This document shows, piece after piece, positions 8,964 to 14,780 of a stretch of DNA of 16,316 nt. Under the pieces are notes generated by a model. It did not search any database. It saw only the letters and a program-made list of their open reading frames with translations, and was not told where the DNA came from. The number at the start of each line of letters is the position of its first letter. Position 1 is the stretch's first letter. Both the position numbers and the translations under genes were made by a program. Source of the stretch: Candidatus Gerdarchaeota archaeon (GTDB taxonomy: Archaea; Asgardarchaeota; Heimdallarchaeia; JABLTI01); contig JAEORM010000092.1 in assembly GCA_016840905.1 (NCBI GenBank), positions 1 through 16,316 on the forward strand, written 5' to 3'.

Positions 8964-8973
8964 TTTATATTTT
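8964..8973 (+). promoter_or_regulatory. TATA-like box before the structured RNA island
   Basis: TTTATATTTT lies about 27 nt upstream of a purine-containing stretch near 8993-8996 and about 50 nt upstream of the first strong hairpin. It is the best candidate promoter for a plus-strand RNA here. The region is AT-rich, so a chance match is possible. Confidence 0.4.
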
Positions 8974-8994
8974 CACATAAATAGAAATTAAAAG

Positions 8995-9365
8995 GTATAA
9001 CTAAAAATCGTAAACCAGCTAGATGGTCGGGCTAAACACCAAAAAAGTGTCTTGGGTTTAGGATCCGACCATCCATACACGCAATAGCACTAAACGGTTT
9101 GGCATTCTAGGACTCATCTAAATTTTTGCTATTACGTTCCTGGCTCTTAACGTTCCATTTTTAACGAGTACCATTCTCTTCTCTCGGGCAATGAAGAAGA
9201 TTTCTCAGATTTCTTTGGTGGCTCTATAAGCGCTTAACCCGCTGATTATAAGCGCTTATCCAAAGGCGATGAGTGTACTCTTCAATGGATACGAGAAGCG
9301 TTACTATTTTTCAAACGGTTTCTCTCAAAAACAATTATTATCATTCTCTATTAAAAAGTTTTTTT
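8995..9365 (+). ncRNA. Putative structured non-coding RNA, unassigned family
   Basis: No ORF of note lies between 8803 and 9531. By hand count GC is about 42% over 9001-9300, against 17% at 8821-8880 and 25% at 9361-9420. Three structures are visible. Hairpin A: GATGGTCGG (9022-9030) with CCGACCATC (9065-9073), closing an inner CTAAAC/GTTTAG plus CCAA/TTGG stem. Hairpin B: 9080-9089 with 9127-9136, one mismatch. Rod C: CTTCTC 9178-9183 with 9293-9298, a symmetric 6x6 internal loop, CAATGAAGA 9189-9197 with 9279-9287 (one mismatch), CTTTGG 9213-9218 with 9260-9265, and an apical 11-bp stem 9226-9236/9249-9259. The plus strand is favoured by the upstream TATA and downstream T-tracts. I looked for SRP RNA (GGAA loop/AGCA) and RNase P (GAGGAAAGUC) signatures and found neither. 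Ends are approximate. Confidence 0.55.
9225..9258. repeat. Direct repeat of palindromic TATAAGCGCTTA, 22-nt period
   Basis: TATAAGCGCTTA occurs at 9225-9236 and 9247-9258. The core TAAGCGCTTA is a perfect palindrome, so each copy can bind a dimer as DNA, and the two copies can also pair with each other as an 11-bp RNA stem with a 12-nt loop. It forms the tip of the rod in the putative RNA. Confidence 0.7.
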
Positions 9366-9407
9366 AATACACTTTTCTTGTCTTGGAAGCTTTTTTAGCT
9401 CTTTTTT
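9359..9407 (+). terminator. Tandem T-tracts after the structured RNA
   Basis: Three plus-strand T-runs follow the island: seven T at 9359-9365, six at 9391-9396 and six at 9402-9407. The first lies in an inverted repeat (ATTAAAAA/TTTTTTTAAT). Runs of this kind terminate archaeal transcription and lie before the TATA box of the next gene, so they would insulate the two. Confidence 0.5.
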
Positions 9408-9463
9408 AGAGAAGATATTAGAAAAAAGACAAATTACACCATTATGTAATATAGTTACAAATA

Positions 9464-9471
9464 TTTATATA
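9464..9471 (+). promoter_or_regulatory. TATA box for the coiled-coil/ArsR operon
   Basis: TTTATATA at 9464-9471 predicts a start near 9494-9497, about 35 nt ahead of the small ORF at 9532. No other promoter-like element lies between it and the 9649 gene, so the small ORF and the two larger genes probably share it. Confidence 0.55.
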
Positions 9472-9531
9472 CCCGCTTGTGTAATTAAATTATAGAAAAA
9501 TGTAATAGTTCAATGATAAAGTGTGATAAAA

Positions 9532-9627
9532 ATGACCGATAAGAAAGCAAAAATCAAGGAACAAGTAAGAAAAGAAGTTGATGAGACCCGAATTAAAATG
9601 GCTTTAATTACAGGTCTTAGAAGTTAA
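9532..9627 (+). CDS. Small charged helical protein, 31 aa
   Basis: An ATG-to-TAA frame encodes a 31-residue peptide starting MTDKKAKIKEQVRKEV and ending ITGLRS. It is strongly charged and predicted helical. GTGAT lies 5 nt upstream of the ATG. It sits between a good TATA box and the 9649 gene, with a 21-nt gap to the latter. Its first 20 or so residues resemble the N-terminus of that gene (MSNKDKIKREIENEIMRLKR): both have a short polar start, then KIK, then alternating charged and aliphatic positions. It could be a real small protein, a duplicated coiled-coil fragment, or a translated leader for the next gene. Function unknown. Confidence 0.5.
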   Translation: MTDKKAKIKEQVRKEVDETRIKMALITGLRS

Positions 9628-9648
9628 AAACAAACCGAGGTATTAAGC

Positions 9649-10731
9649 ATGTCAAATAAAGATAAAATAAAAAGAGAAATTGAAAATGAGATAATGCGTC
9701 TTAAAAGAAAGCTTGATGACATTGAGGACAATGAAGATGATGAATTTGATACTAATCGCGTTCGAATTATTAGAACAGATGATGAAGATAATGTAAAATT
9801 TGCTCAACCACTTCCACCATTACCTCCAACACCACCTACACCACCATCACCCCCATTACCACCTAGAAGGGGAACACCTATAGTTGTAAGAGGTTCAAAA
9901 AGAGAACTTACAGAAGATGAAAGAAAATTTATTCAACAAGAGAAAGAACGCATTAGACAAGAACGTGAACGAGTTTCTCAAGAAGTTCGTAATTTAAGAG
10001 AAGATCTTTACAAAAAGAAAAGAGATATCGATAAAGAACGAGAAGAATTTCGCGAGAAAGAACGACGACTTAGAGAAAAAGAGCGACTTTTACGTGAGAG
10101 AAAATACCAAAGTAGCTACTCTTTTGATGTAGATCTAGATGAGGATATTGAAGGAATTACTTCAGATTTAGAAATACGATTGGGTGAATATACACGCTCA
10201 ATACTTTCATCTGTAGCTGATAGCTTAAAATCATCTATGGGTATTGCAATCAAGAATGCTGGTGATATTGGTGAAGATCTCAAAAGTGTTGGAAAAGATC
10301 TCAGCAAAATAGGTAAAGAAATTGGTGAAAAAGTGTCCAAAGAAGTTCATGTTGCTTTTGGTACTTCAACGATACCTGATGATAAACTTGAAGAATTTTA
10401 TGAGATTGGAGCTATAATTGTCTCTGCAATTGGCGATTCTAATCGACTAAGAATTCTCAAAGAATTAGAAAAAGGACCTATGTATCAAAAAGAGCTTAGT
10501 GATATAACAAATCTCAGAGGTGGTACATTCAAGCATCATATGGATAAGCTCATAGAAGATGAAGTAAAATTCGTCACTCAAGAGGTTGTTCGTGGTCGTT
10601 ATCTATTAACAACTCGTGGTCGTGAAGCATTAAAACTTGCTGAAATTCAATTCATACGCTATTTAGATGAGAAAGCTCAAGCTAAAGACGACGAAGATTC
10701 TGATGGAGAATATAACGTCAAAATTAAATAA
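9649..10731 (+). CDS. Coiled-coil protein with C-terminal ArsR-like winged helix
   Basis: 360 residues in clear segments. A charged helix (1-25) is followed by an acidic stretch and then a proline-rich linker at 54-72 (PLPPLPPTPPTPPSPPLPP). Next comes a very charged E/R/K helix at about 84-151 that should form a coiled coil or single alpha helix, then a helical region at 160-235 with amphipathic repeats (DIGEDLKSVGKDLSKIGKEI). The C-terminus has an ArsR-type winged helix at about 253-335 with DSNRLRILKELEKGPMYQKE and recognition helix GGTFKHHMDKLIEDE. No metal-binding cysteines are present, so this is not a classical metal sensor. ATG 9649 has GAGGT 7 nt upstream. The next gene begins 14 nt after the stop. 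A DNA-binding regulator whose long coil mediates oligomerisation is my inference; its targets are unknown. Confidence 0.85.
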   Translation: MSNKDKIKREIENEIMRLKRKLDDIEDNEDDEFDTNRVRIIRTDDEDNVKFAQPLPPLPPTPPTPPSPPLPPRRGTPIVVRGSKRELTEDERKFIQQEKERIRQERERVSQEVRNLREDLYKKKRDIDKEREEFREKERRLREKERLLRERKYQSSYSFDVDLDEDIEGITSDLEIRLGEYTRSILSSVADSLKSSMGIAIKNAGDIGEDLKSVGKDLSKIGKEIGEKVSKEVHVAFGTSTIPDDKLEEFYEIGAIIVSAIGDSNRLRILKELEKGPMYQKELSDITNLRGGTFKHHMDKLIEDEVKFVTQEVVRGRYLLTTRGREALKLAEIQFIRYLDEKAQAKDDEDSDGEYNVKIK

Positions 10732-10745
10732 TTGGAGGAATTGTT

Positions 10746-11471
10746 GTGAAACTTGAGCTAGTGAACGAACCATTAAAAGTAACTCAATCGACTATCATCG
10801 TTGATTTAGAAGATACAATGATAACTATTGGTAAACGAGCACGAATGTTTCCTGTAGTAGATACCCAATCTTATGAAACCATTGGATTTTATATCATTGG
10901 TGATGTCTATTTAGGTGCAGACACTATTGTTAATACTGCTAAAGGCGCTGTTGGAGAAGCCATTGAAAAACTCTCAAAAGAAGCATTCGTAAAATATCAT
11001 AATATAGATCTCTCCAATACTAAATCTGATGATGTTAGTGAAAAAGATTTCAGAAATATTGAACTCAAAGCATATCGAAATTTTGAGAAATTACATAAAT
11101 CAGAATTTATGGGGCATGGAAATTTTAGATTTAATGGAAATCGATTTTCTTGGCCAAATAAATTAGATAGTCTTGATTTCTTCACATATTTGTTTGATCC
11201 TGAAGAATTTATTCTTATTAAAGACAAAGAATCTTTGATAGCTTTATCCAAAGATGATCGAGAAGTAATTGTTTGTGATAAGAAGAAGAATGCCTATGTT
11301 GAAGTTTCAAAGAAAGATGGCGTTCGTGTATCAAACAACAATGGTGAAATTATTCGCGCCGGTTCAACCAACGGATTAACTATAAACGGAAAAAACTTGA
11401 ATGAGATTATTTCTGGAGCATTACGTCCCATTCAGGATATGTTTTCCAAAAGAAATTTTGAAAAAGGCTAG
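10746..11471 (+). CDS. Conserved-looking protein of unknown function, partner of the ArsR coil gene
   Basis: 241 residues with no family I recognise and no signal peptide or clear transmembrane helix. The N-terminal part is beta-rich (TQSTIIVDLEDTMITIGKR, then YETIGFYIIGDVYLGADTIV). It is followed by a helix (GAVGEAIEKLSKEAFV), a charged middle with an aromatic FRFNGNRFSWPNKLDSLDFF stretch, and a C-terminal half of short alternating strands (EVIVCDKKKNAYVEVS, GVRVSNNNGEIIRAG) ending in a helix. The start is GTG at 10746 with a perfect GGAGG 7 nt upstream, one of the strongest SDs in the window. It lies 14 nt after the coiled-coil ArsR gene, so the two are surely cotranscribed and likely function together. 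The terminator hairpin overlaps its stop codon. Confidence 0.8.
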   Translation: MKLELVNEPLKVTQSTIIVDLEDTMITIGKRARMFPVVDTQSYETIGFYIIGDVYLGADTIVNTAKGAVGEAIEKLSKEAFVKYHNIDLSNTKSDDVSEKDFRNIELKAYRNFEKLHKSEFMGHGNFRFNGNRFSWPNKLDSLDFFTYLFDPEEFILIKDKESLIALSKDDREVIVCDKKKNAYVEVSKKDGVRVSNNNGEIIRAGSTNGLTINGKNLNEIISGALRPIQDMFSKRNFEKG

Positions 11472-11485
11472 CTAATAGCCTTTTT
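11461..11485. terminator. Perfect hairpin terminator at a convergent junction
   Basis: AAAAAGGCTA (11461-11470), loop GCTAA, TAGCCTTTTT (11476-11485): a perfect 10-bp stem with U-tracts on both strands. It includes the stop codon of the plus-strand gene and lies 17 nt beyond the end of the minus-strand gene, so it can serve both. Confidence 0.8.
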
Positions 11486-11501
11486 CTTTTCTACTTTTTT
11501 A

Positions 11502-12209
11502 TTATTCTTCACTGGGATTTGTAGCAGTAGAAATAGATTTTAATTCTTTAGTTTCTTTTTTGAGAGAAGTTAATTGCTTTTTTAATGAAGCAATTTCTTT
11601 GTTATTGTTATCGATTATTTCTTGCATTTTGTGAAGTTCATTCTGTAAAGAAACGACTTTTTCTTCCAAAGCTAAATAATCTTCATCTTTATGACCAATA
11701 GGTGCAGGTGGTTGAGAAACACTCGATGATTCTTCTCGATTTGGCAATGGTTTTGGGACACGCAATTGGATTTTTCCAATACTTTCTGCAGTAGCATCAT
11801 ATTTTGGTTTTTCACCAGGTGTATATTCAATCATTGATTTTTTGCCTGCATGAAAATCCTTCTGTGATATTAATTCTTGAACACTAACCGTAGGGGTGAC
11901 AAATTGCTTTTCTTCTATTTCTTTTTCTAACACTTGACCATCTTTTGGAATTTGTACTAATAAATCATTTACCACTCTATTTACTATAATAGGAGAAAGG
12001 TAAATCTCTTCTTTACTCAATACATATCGTAAACCACTTTCCAATTCCTGAGGTAGGTCTGTAAGATCCGTTCCTTTTAGAATACTTAATTGTTTGGTGA
12101 GAAAAGGTTGTGACCCTCTACAAAGATGAACGGCATAATATTTTCCTTCTGTACCAAACTTTAAAGAAAATGTTGTTCCTGGAATTTTTGCTAAAGCTTC
12201 CTCGCTCAC
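11502..12209 (-). CDS. Hypothetical protein with C-terminal coiled coil
   Basis: 235 residues; I recognise no family. Residues 1-95 form a mixed alpha/beta region (TTFSLKFGTEGKYYAVHLCR, ILKGTDLTDLPQELESGLRY). Residues 95-170 are polar and proline-rich (RVPKPLPNREESSSVSQPPA) and look disordered. Residues 174-222 form a clear coiled coil (LEEKVVSLQNELHKMQEI, then IASLKKQLTSLKKETKELKS), followed by a short polar tail. There is no signal peptide or membrane helix, so it is cytosolic. The start is GTG at 12209 with only a weak GGA 5 nt upstream, but a TATA-like box at 12249-12256 predicts a transcript start about 17 nt before it, which agrees. It is a single-gene unit between a convergent neighbour and a divergent one. 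A scaffold or adaptor role is a guess from the coil. Confidence 0.75.
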   Translation of the reverse strand: MSEEALAKIPGTTFSLKFGTEGKYYAVHLCRGSQPFLTKQLSILKGTDLTDLPQELESGLRYVLSKEEIYLSPIIVNRVVNDLLVQIPKDGQVLEKEIEEKQFVTPTVSVQELISQKDFHAGKKSMIEYTPGEKPKYDATAESIGKIQLRVPKPLPNREESSSVSQPPAPIGHKDEDYLALEEKVVSLQNELHKMQEIIDNNNKEIASLKKQLTSLKKETKELKSISTATNPSEE

Positions 12210-12248
12210 TTTAATCCATCCATATTTTTGTTAATACATAGTAGAACT

Positions 12249-12256
12249 AATATAAA
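12249..12256 (-). promoter_or_regulatory. TATA-like box for the 235-residue coiled-coil gene
   Basis: TTTATATT on the minus strand, about 43 nt before the GTG start, predicts transcription from about 12226. It lies in the 119-131 nt divergent gap shared with the nitroreductase gene. Confidence 0.45.
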
Positions 12257-12340
12257 TTCATTTATCTTGAGACAAATGACAAAAAATTATTAGGGAATGA
12301 TTTTAGCTATTTTTTAAGTGAATGTTTTATGGTGAATCAA

Positions 12341-13132
12341 ATGAATTTAGAGTCTAATAGTATATTCGAAATAATAAATAATAGAAGATCTATTAGAAAA
12401 TTCTTGGATAAGGACATACCTGAGGAAATTATTGAAAAAATTCTCAAAGCAGGTTTTAGAGCTCCTTTTGCTTATCAAGCAACCAGTATTGTTTATACTT
12501 CAGATAAAGAAAAAATGAATGCTCTAAAAAAATTAGGGATTTATCCTTCAACAAAAGTCTTTATGATCTTCCTCGTTGATTTTAATAGAATAGAAAAAAT
12601 TGTTCAAGAAAGAGGATATACATACGATTTTGATGATGGAATGTTATTATGGTTAGGTATTCAGGATACTTCATTGGTAGCTGAAAATCTCATACTTGCA
12701 GCAGAAGCTTGTGGTCTAGGTTCTGTTTTGCTTGGTAATGCTCCGTTATACACTGAATTAATAGGTCAAATCTTCAAATTACCCAAAAAAGTCATACCTG
12801 TTGTTGGTTTATGTCTAGGTTATCCTGATCCAAAGTATCTAATGGATATTCGACCCAGATTTCCTTTGAAGTATAGTGCTTTTAAGGATGAATATTCAGA
12901 TTATTCAAAAACAGATATGCATGAGTGTATGAAGGCAATGGATGAAGGCTATATAACACAAGGTTATTACATCAAACTTAATGCAAAAATTCCTTTATTC
13001 AAAAAAGAAGATAAAATAGACATGGACAAATATTCTTGGTCTGAACATATCAGCAGAAAAATAACACAAGGAATTTGGTCAGAGAAAACATTATTAGATG
13101 TTTTAAGAGAGCAAGGTTTCAATCTCAAATGA
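12341..13132 (+). CDS. Nitroreductase-family flavoprotein
   Basis: A member of the FMN-dependent nitroreductase fold, which uses NAD(P)H to reduce nitro compounds, quinones or flavins; the physiological substrate cannot be read from sequence. The N-terminal FMN-phosphate motif NNRRSIRKFLDKDIPEE begins at residue 13, AGFRAPFAYQ follows, and the late FMN segment AAEACGLGSVLLGN and the VGLCLGYPDP turn are both present. About 263 residues is longer than the typical 180-220; the extra C-terminal part (HECMKAMDEGYITQGYYIKL onward) is helical and unassigned. The frame also opens at ATG 12329, but GGTGA lies 5 nt before the ATG at 12341, which decides the start. Its last 8 nt overlap the convergent DNA glycosylase gene. 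Confidence 0.85.
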   Translation: MNLESNSIFEIINNRRSIRKFLDKDIPEEIIEKILKAGFRAPFAYQATSIVYTSDKEKMNALKKLGIYPSTKVFMIFLVDFNRIEKIVQERGYTYDFDDGMLLWLGIQDTSLVAENLILAAEACGLGSVLLGNAPLYTELIGQIFKLPKKVIPVVGLCLGYPDPKYLMDIRPRFPLKYSAFKDEYSDYSKTDMHECMKAMDEGYITQGYYIKLNAKIPLFKKEDKIDMDKYSWSEHISRKITQGIWSEKTLLDVLREQGFNLK

Positions 13133-13136
13133 GATT
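13121..13136. terminator. Short hairpin spanning both stop codons of a convergent pair
   Basis: AATCTC-AAAT-GAGATT forms a 6-bp hairpin covering the TGA stop codons of both genes, followed on the plus strand by a pyrimidine tract (TTTCCTTTTCTCTC). It is probably a terminator for the nitroreductase transcript and is less convincing for the other strand. Confidence 0.45.
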
Positions 13137-13751
13137 TCCTTTTCTCTCTAATGCATAATTACAATTATTTTGCAAAAAACAAGCTGAACAAGATGGATTT
13201 CTTTTTGAACAATAATTTTTAGCATGGATTACTAGGAGTGCATGAAATTCATTGAATAATTCTACCTCATTTTTTAGTTGATTTTGATAATATTGCTTCC
13301 AAAATTGTTTGTTTGTTGAGTTACTCATTCCGATTCTAGTACTAATTCTAATTGTATAACTATCAATAACAAATTCTGGTTTTTGTAGGAGATAGAGAAG
13401 AATTGAATCAGCTGTTTCATCACCTATTCCTTTTACCGCTAATAAATCACTTCGTGATGGTTTTGAATTTTTCAACCACAATTCACTTAGACTTTTCAAG
13501 GAGACAACTTTTTGATTGTAAAATCCAGCAGGTTTTATTTGTTCTTTTAAAAATTCTAAATTACATTTGGTTATTTCTTGAGGTTCTAATAGGTCTGCTC
13601 TTCGTAAATTTTCAATAGCTTTTTCCACATTTCCCCACGAAGTATTTTGAGTTAGAATTGCACCAATTGCTATTTCAAAACCTTCTCCTGGCCACCAATT
13701 TTGAGGTCCGTAATAGGCAAATAATTTTTCAAATAGTTCTTGTGGTTCCAT
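13125..13751 (-). CDS. Endonuclease III-like DNA glycosylase, MagIII/COG2231 type
   Basis: A HhH-GPD base-excision repair enzyme. Residues 18-38 (NWWPGEGFEIAIGAILTQNT) and KPAGFYNQK at 73-81 match the Helicobacter MagIII-type group (COG2231) better than Nth. The helix-hairpin-helix is LLAVKGIGDETADSILLYL (about 103-121) and the catalytic Asp is D130 in VIDSYT. The Lys that makes Nth a bifunctional lyase is replaced by Glu112 (GIGDETAD against GVGRKTAN), so a monofunctional glycosylase, perhaps for alkylated bases, is expected. A [4Fe-4S] motif C-x6-C-x2-C-x5-C (Cys 181, 188, 191, 197) is intact, which MagIII itself lacks as I recall it. AAGGA 9 nt before the ATG at 13751 favours that start over the ATG at 13778. 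The substrate is uncertain. Confidence 0.88.
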   Translation of the reverse strand: MEPQELFEKLFAYYGPQNWWPGEGFEIAIGAILTQNTSWGNVEKAIENLRRADLLEPQEITKCNLEFLKEQIKPAGFYNQKVVSLKSLSELWLKNSKPSRSDLLAVKGIGDETADSILLYLLQKPEFVIDSYTIRISTRIGMSNSTNKQFWKQYYQNQLKNEVELFNEFHALLVIHAKNYCSKRNPSCSACFLQNNCNYALERKGNLI

Positions 13752-13825
13752 AAAGATGAGTCCTTTTTTCATTTTCAAGACTAATTCTATTATTTTAGAA
13801 GGTAATATTAATTAAAAAAGGGAGC

Positions 13826-13833
13826 TATATATT
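13826..13833 (+). promoter_or_regulatory. TATA box for the AbrB-ACT gene
   Basis: TATATATT preceded by a purine-rich AAAAAAGGGAG that could act as BRE. It predicts a start near 13855, a leader of about 18 nt and a GGGGGT SD just inside the transcript. Confidence 0.55.
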
Positions 13834-13873
13834 AGTATAACTCAGTTTATGTCAAATTTGGGGGTATTACAAA

Positions 13874-14281
13874 GTGGATACAAATGAGATTATAAGAGTT
13901 AATGAAAAAGGAGAAATATGTATTCCTCAAAAAATAAGGGATATGGTTGGTATTGTTGAGGGTATGCATGTTATAATAAGGGTGGATATAGAAAAAAGAG
14001 CCATACAAATAACTCCTTTTACAGCTGAAGAAGTTGATTTGGTAGAATTTAAAATCACGTTAGCAGATATCCCTGGAGCTTTAGCTAAATGTGCAACTTT
14101 TCTAAGTCAGCATGAAATCAATCTAGTTGCAAGTGAAGCACGAACCTTGCAGAAAGGTGAATTAGCTGAATGGATTGTTATTGCAGATATTTCAAATTGT
14201 AAATGCAATATTCGTGATCTTTGCAAACAATTATCAGCTGAAGGATATGCAAAAAGTGCTGTATGCAGAAGCTTTCATTAG
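13874..14281 (+). CDS. AbrB-type DNA-binding domain fused to an ACT domain
   Basis: 135 residues. Residues 5-48 form a SpoVT/AbrB swapped-hairpin domain (IIRVNEKGEICIPQKIRDMV, then GMHVIIRV and AIQITPF). Residues 58-131 look like an ACT domain: FKITLADIPGALAKCATFL with the DxPGxL turn of ACT ligand sites, then HEINLVASEA, GELAEWIVIADIS and a final helix-strand. ACT domains bind small molecules, often amino acids, so this is probably a ligand-responsive transcription regulator acting as a dimer. The neighbours do not reveal the ligand. The start is GTG at 13874 with GGGGGT 8 nt upstream. Several cysteines (73, 109, 111, 117, 131) are clustered in the ACT part, more than usual for so small a protein. 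Confident on domains, less on ligand or targets. Confidence 0.88.
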   Translation: MDTNEIIRVNEKGEICIPQKIRDMVGIVEGMHVIIRVDIEKRAIQITPFTAEEVDLVEFKITLADIPGALAKCATFLSQHEINLVASEARTLQKGELAEWIVIADISNCKCNIRDLCKQLSAEGYAKSAVCRSFH

Positions 14282-14305
14282 CTAAATTACTTATTTGTTG
14301 AACAA

Positions 14306-14659
14306 TCAATTCTCATCTAATGGTTCATTTTGAATAGGTTCCAAAAATAAATCCTTTTTCTTAGATTTTCTAGCATTATATACAAATTTTGATCCTACAA
14401 TGATTGCTGTTCCAGAAAGAATGAAACCAAAAATTTGTTCAATCAATAATGCTGTATCATTTGATTGCCCATAATGATAGAAGAATGAAATAATAACAAA
14501 TAGCAATACAACTAATCCTAAAACTAAAAGTAAGATACCAACAAATCTGTGAATCGAATCAGATAATTCCTGTGCGCGTTTCTGATACACTTCTGCAGAT
14601 TCGCCAAATTCCTCTGAAGATTCAATAACCTCTTGATCATTTTCCCCTGAATCATCCAT
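14306..14659 (-). CDS. Small two-helix membrane protein
   Basis: About 117 residues with an acidic N-terminus (MDDSGENDQEVIESSEE), a short amphipathic helix (EVYQKRAQELSDSIHRF), two hydrophobic helices (about 39-60 and 73-92) and a basic then acidic C-terminal tail. No family recognised. Three starts compete. The GTG at 14692 has no SD, the TTG at 14683 has AGGTG 6 nt upstream, and the ATG at 14659 has AAGGA 7-8 nt upstream. I prefer the ATG, though the TTG form is equally well placed behind its SD. It is a single gene, divergent from the dipeptidase gene and convergent with the AbrB-ACT gene; the AT-rich block at 14728-14740 may hold the promoters of both divergent genes. Confidence 0.65.
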   Translation of the reverse strand: MDDSGENDQEVIESSEEFGESAEVYQKRAQELSDSIHRFVGILLLVLGLVVLLFVIISFFYHYGQSNDTALLIEQIFGFILSGTAIIVGSKFVYNARKSKKKDLFLEPIQNEPLDEN

Positions 14660-14730
14660 AGGAATTTCCTTAAATTCTGTCAAATTATACACCTAATATA
14701 ATTGGTTGAATTTGATATTAGATAAAGTTT

Positions 14731-14740
14731 TTTTTATATG
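14731..14740 (+). promoter_or_regulatory. TATA-like box for the PepD-type dipeptidase gene
   Basis: TTTTTATATG predicts a start near 14762, giving a leader of about 19 nt before ATG 14781. This start would exclude the upstream in-frame codon at 14742 from the transcript. Confidence 0.5.
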
Positions 14741-14780
14741 ATTGATATTGCTTCTATATAAACGAAACAGTGGTAAAATT

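Noticed and set aside
8918..8968. Inverted repeats TCTTTATT/AATAAAGA and ATAAAG/CTTTAT as an operator
   Set aside because: Short, purely AT-rich and in a promoter-like region where such matches are expected by chance.
8995..9365. Assignment of the structured island to SRP 7S RNA or RNase P RNA
   Set aside because: Neither strand shows the SRP helix-8 GGAA loop with AGCA, nor the RNase P GAGGAAAGUC and partner motifs. Size and rod shape alone are not enough.
9513..9542. Nine-codon ORF beginning at ATG 9513
   Set aside because: Too short, no SD, and overlaps the better-supported 31-codon ORF in another frame.
14742..14780. N-terminal extension of the dipeptidase gene (MILLLYKRNSGKI)
   Set aside because: Would begin next to or inside the TATA-like region, ahead of the predicted transcript start, and adds residues not typical of the family.
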